Assembly: GCF_014905175.1 (NCBI RefSeq)
Contig: NC_057790.1
Span: 21,912,469 to 21,976,468 of the forward strand
DNA from: Aphidius gifuensis
Taxonomy: Eukaryota > Arthropoda > Insecta > Hymenoptera > Braconidae
DNA length: 64,000 nt
Direction: 5' to 3'
The notes beneath the pieces were generated by a model. The model saw only the letters and a program-made list of their open reading frames with translations, searched no databases and had not been told where the DNA came from. The stretch's first letter is position 1. Each line of letters begins with the position of its first letter. The translations under genes and the position numbers were made by a program. Of this stretch, positions 63,793-64,000 are shown in pieces.

Positions 63793-64000
63793 CACTGATT
63801 TTTCTTTTGAATATATACTTATATAATTTATTTTAAAAAGGTTTATTTTTTTAAAATTATTTTCGATTGAGTTGTAGAAAGAGAGGGCTGATACTTGGCT
63901 GATGATTATTGTTGTGTCATAATATTATTTTATTAATTTCATAATAATAAATTGATGGACAACAACAAAATCATTAATGCACCATGATCGTGGTCCATAT

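Larger units (their letters stand above)
48605..64000. other. A/T-rich gene desert, possibly intronic to an unseen gene
   Basis: About 15 kb with no gene I can support. It is dominated by poly-A/T runs, ATATAT stretches and simple repeats. GC-richer islands occur near 51480-51550, 52920-53040, 54400-54460, 55116-55223, 57380-57470, 58790-59020 and 63130-63215. Only the island at 55116-55223 has both good splice sites and a protein-like frame. The density of small islands on the minus strand is compatible with a giant intron of a minus-strand gene beginning to the right, but this is inference. Window-listed open frames here are T- or A-run artefacts. Confidence 0.45.

Noticed and set aside
63961..64000. 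Minus-strand start-like MDHDHGALM at the right edge
   Set aside because: Only a few codons before a stop in A/T-rich DNA, and the window ends; cannot be supported.
1..64000. CRISPR arrays, rRNA, tRNA genes, autonomous transposons, viral genes
   Set aside because: No regularly spaced repeats, no tRNA-like cloverleaf with A/B boxes, no transposase, reverse transcriptase or viral replication domains were seen in any frame.

Overview
This looks like eukaryotic nuclear DNA from an insect. The sequence is extremely A+T rich, with long poly-A/T tracts. Genes are broken by short GT-AG introns, codons prefer A/T, and the recognisable proteins are animal or insect ones, including an insect ionotropic receptor and Vha55-type V-ATPase B. 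Very low GC, compact genes and tandem accessory families fit a hymenopteran, possibly an aphidiine-like braconid parasitoid. That placement is inference, not something the sequence proves.

Layout. 0-8.3 kb: La autoantigen (minus, running off the left edge), the mitophagy receptor BNIP3 (plus) and mitochondrial import J-protein Tim14/DNAJC19 (minus). 9-13.8 kb: two tandem heparanases (GH79), one with a membrane anchor and one with a signal peptide. 14.3-18.8 kb: V-ATPase accessory protein ATP6AP1/Ac45 (minus), divergent from the BLOC-3 subunit HPS1 (plus). 19.8-21.6 kb: a divergent ionotropic receptor. 22.2-26.5 kb: the BRISC/BRCA1-A scaffold Abraxas (minus), divergent from V-ATPase subunit B (plus). 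29.6-34.2 kb: E2 enzyme UBE2H (minus, with two introns over 1 kb). 35.3-39.9 kb: a tandem duplication of an F-box/LRR gene, the second copy frame-broken, with a shared flank module present three times. 40-41.9 kb: a spliced-looking, poorly coding transcript ending in a 108-114 bp repeat array. 43.1-48.6 kb: three tandem DXO/Rai1 decapping-exonuclease paralogues (minus). 48.6-64 kb: an A/T-rich gene desert with at most one or two exon-like islands, perhaps intronic to a large minus-strand gene.

The housekeeping genes are mostly arranged as divergent pairs that share short upstream regions. Both V-ATPase-related genes carry a CACGTGA box upstream. The genes do not form one pathway, although lysosome/acidification functions recur (Ac45, Vha55, HPS1). 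The most unusual material is the three tandem families. In the secreted heparanase, the end of an intron still carries the reading frame of the membrane anchor found in its neighbour. In the DXO cluster, all catalytic residues are kept in three copies, while one copy differs by an intron.

Exon boundaries were assigned by eye from splice consensus and frame continuity. No database search was run.
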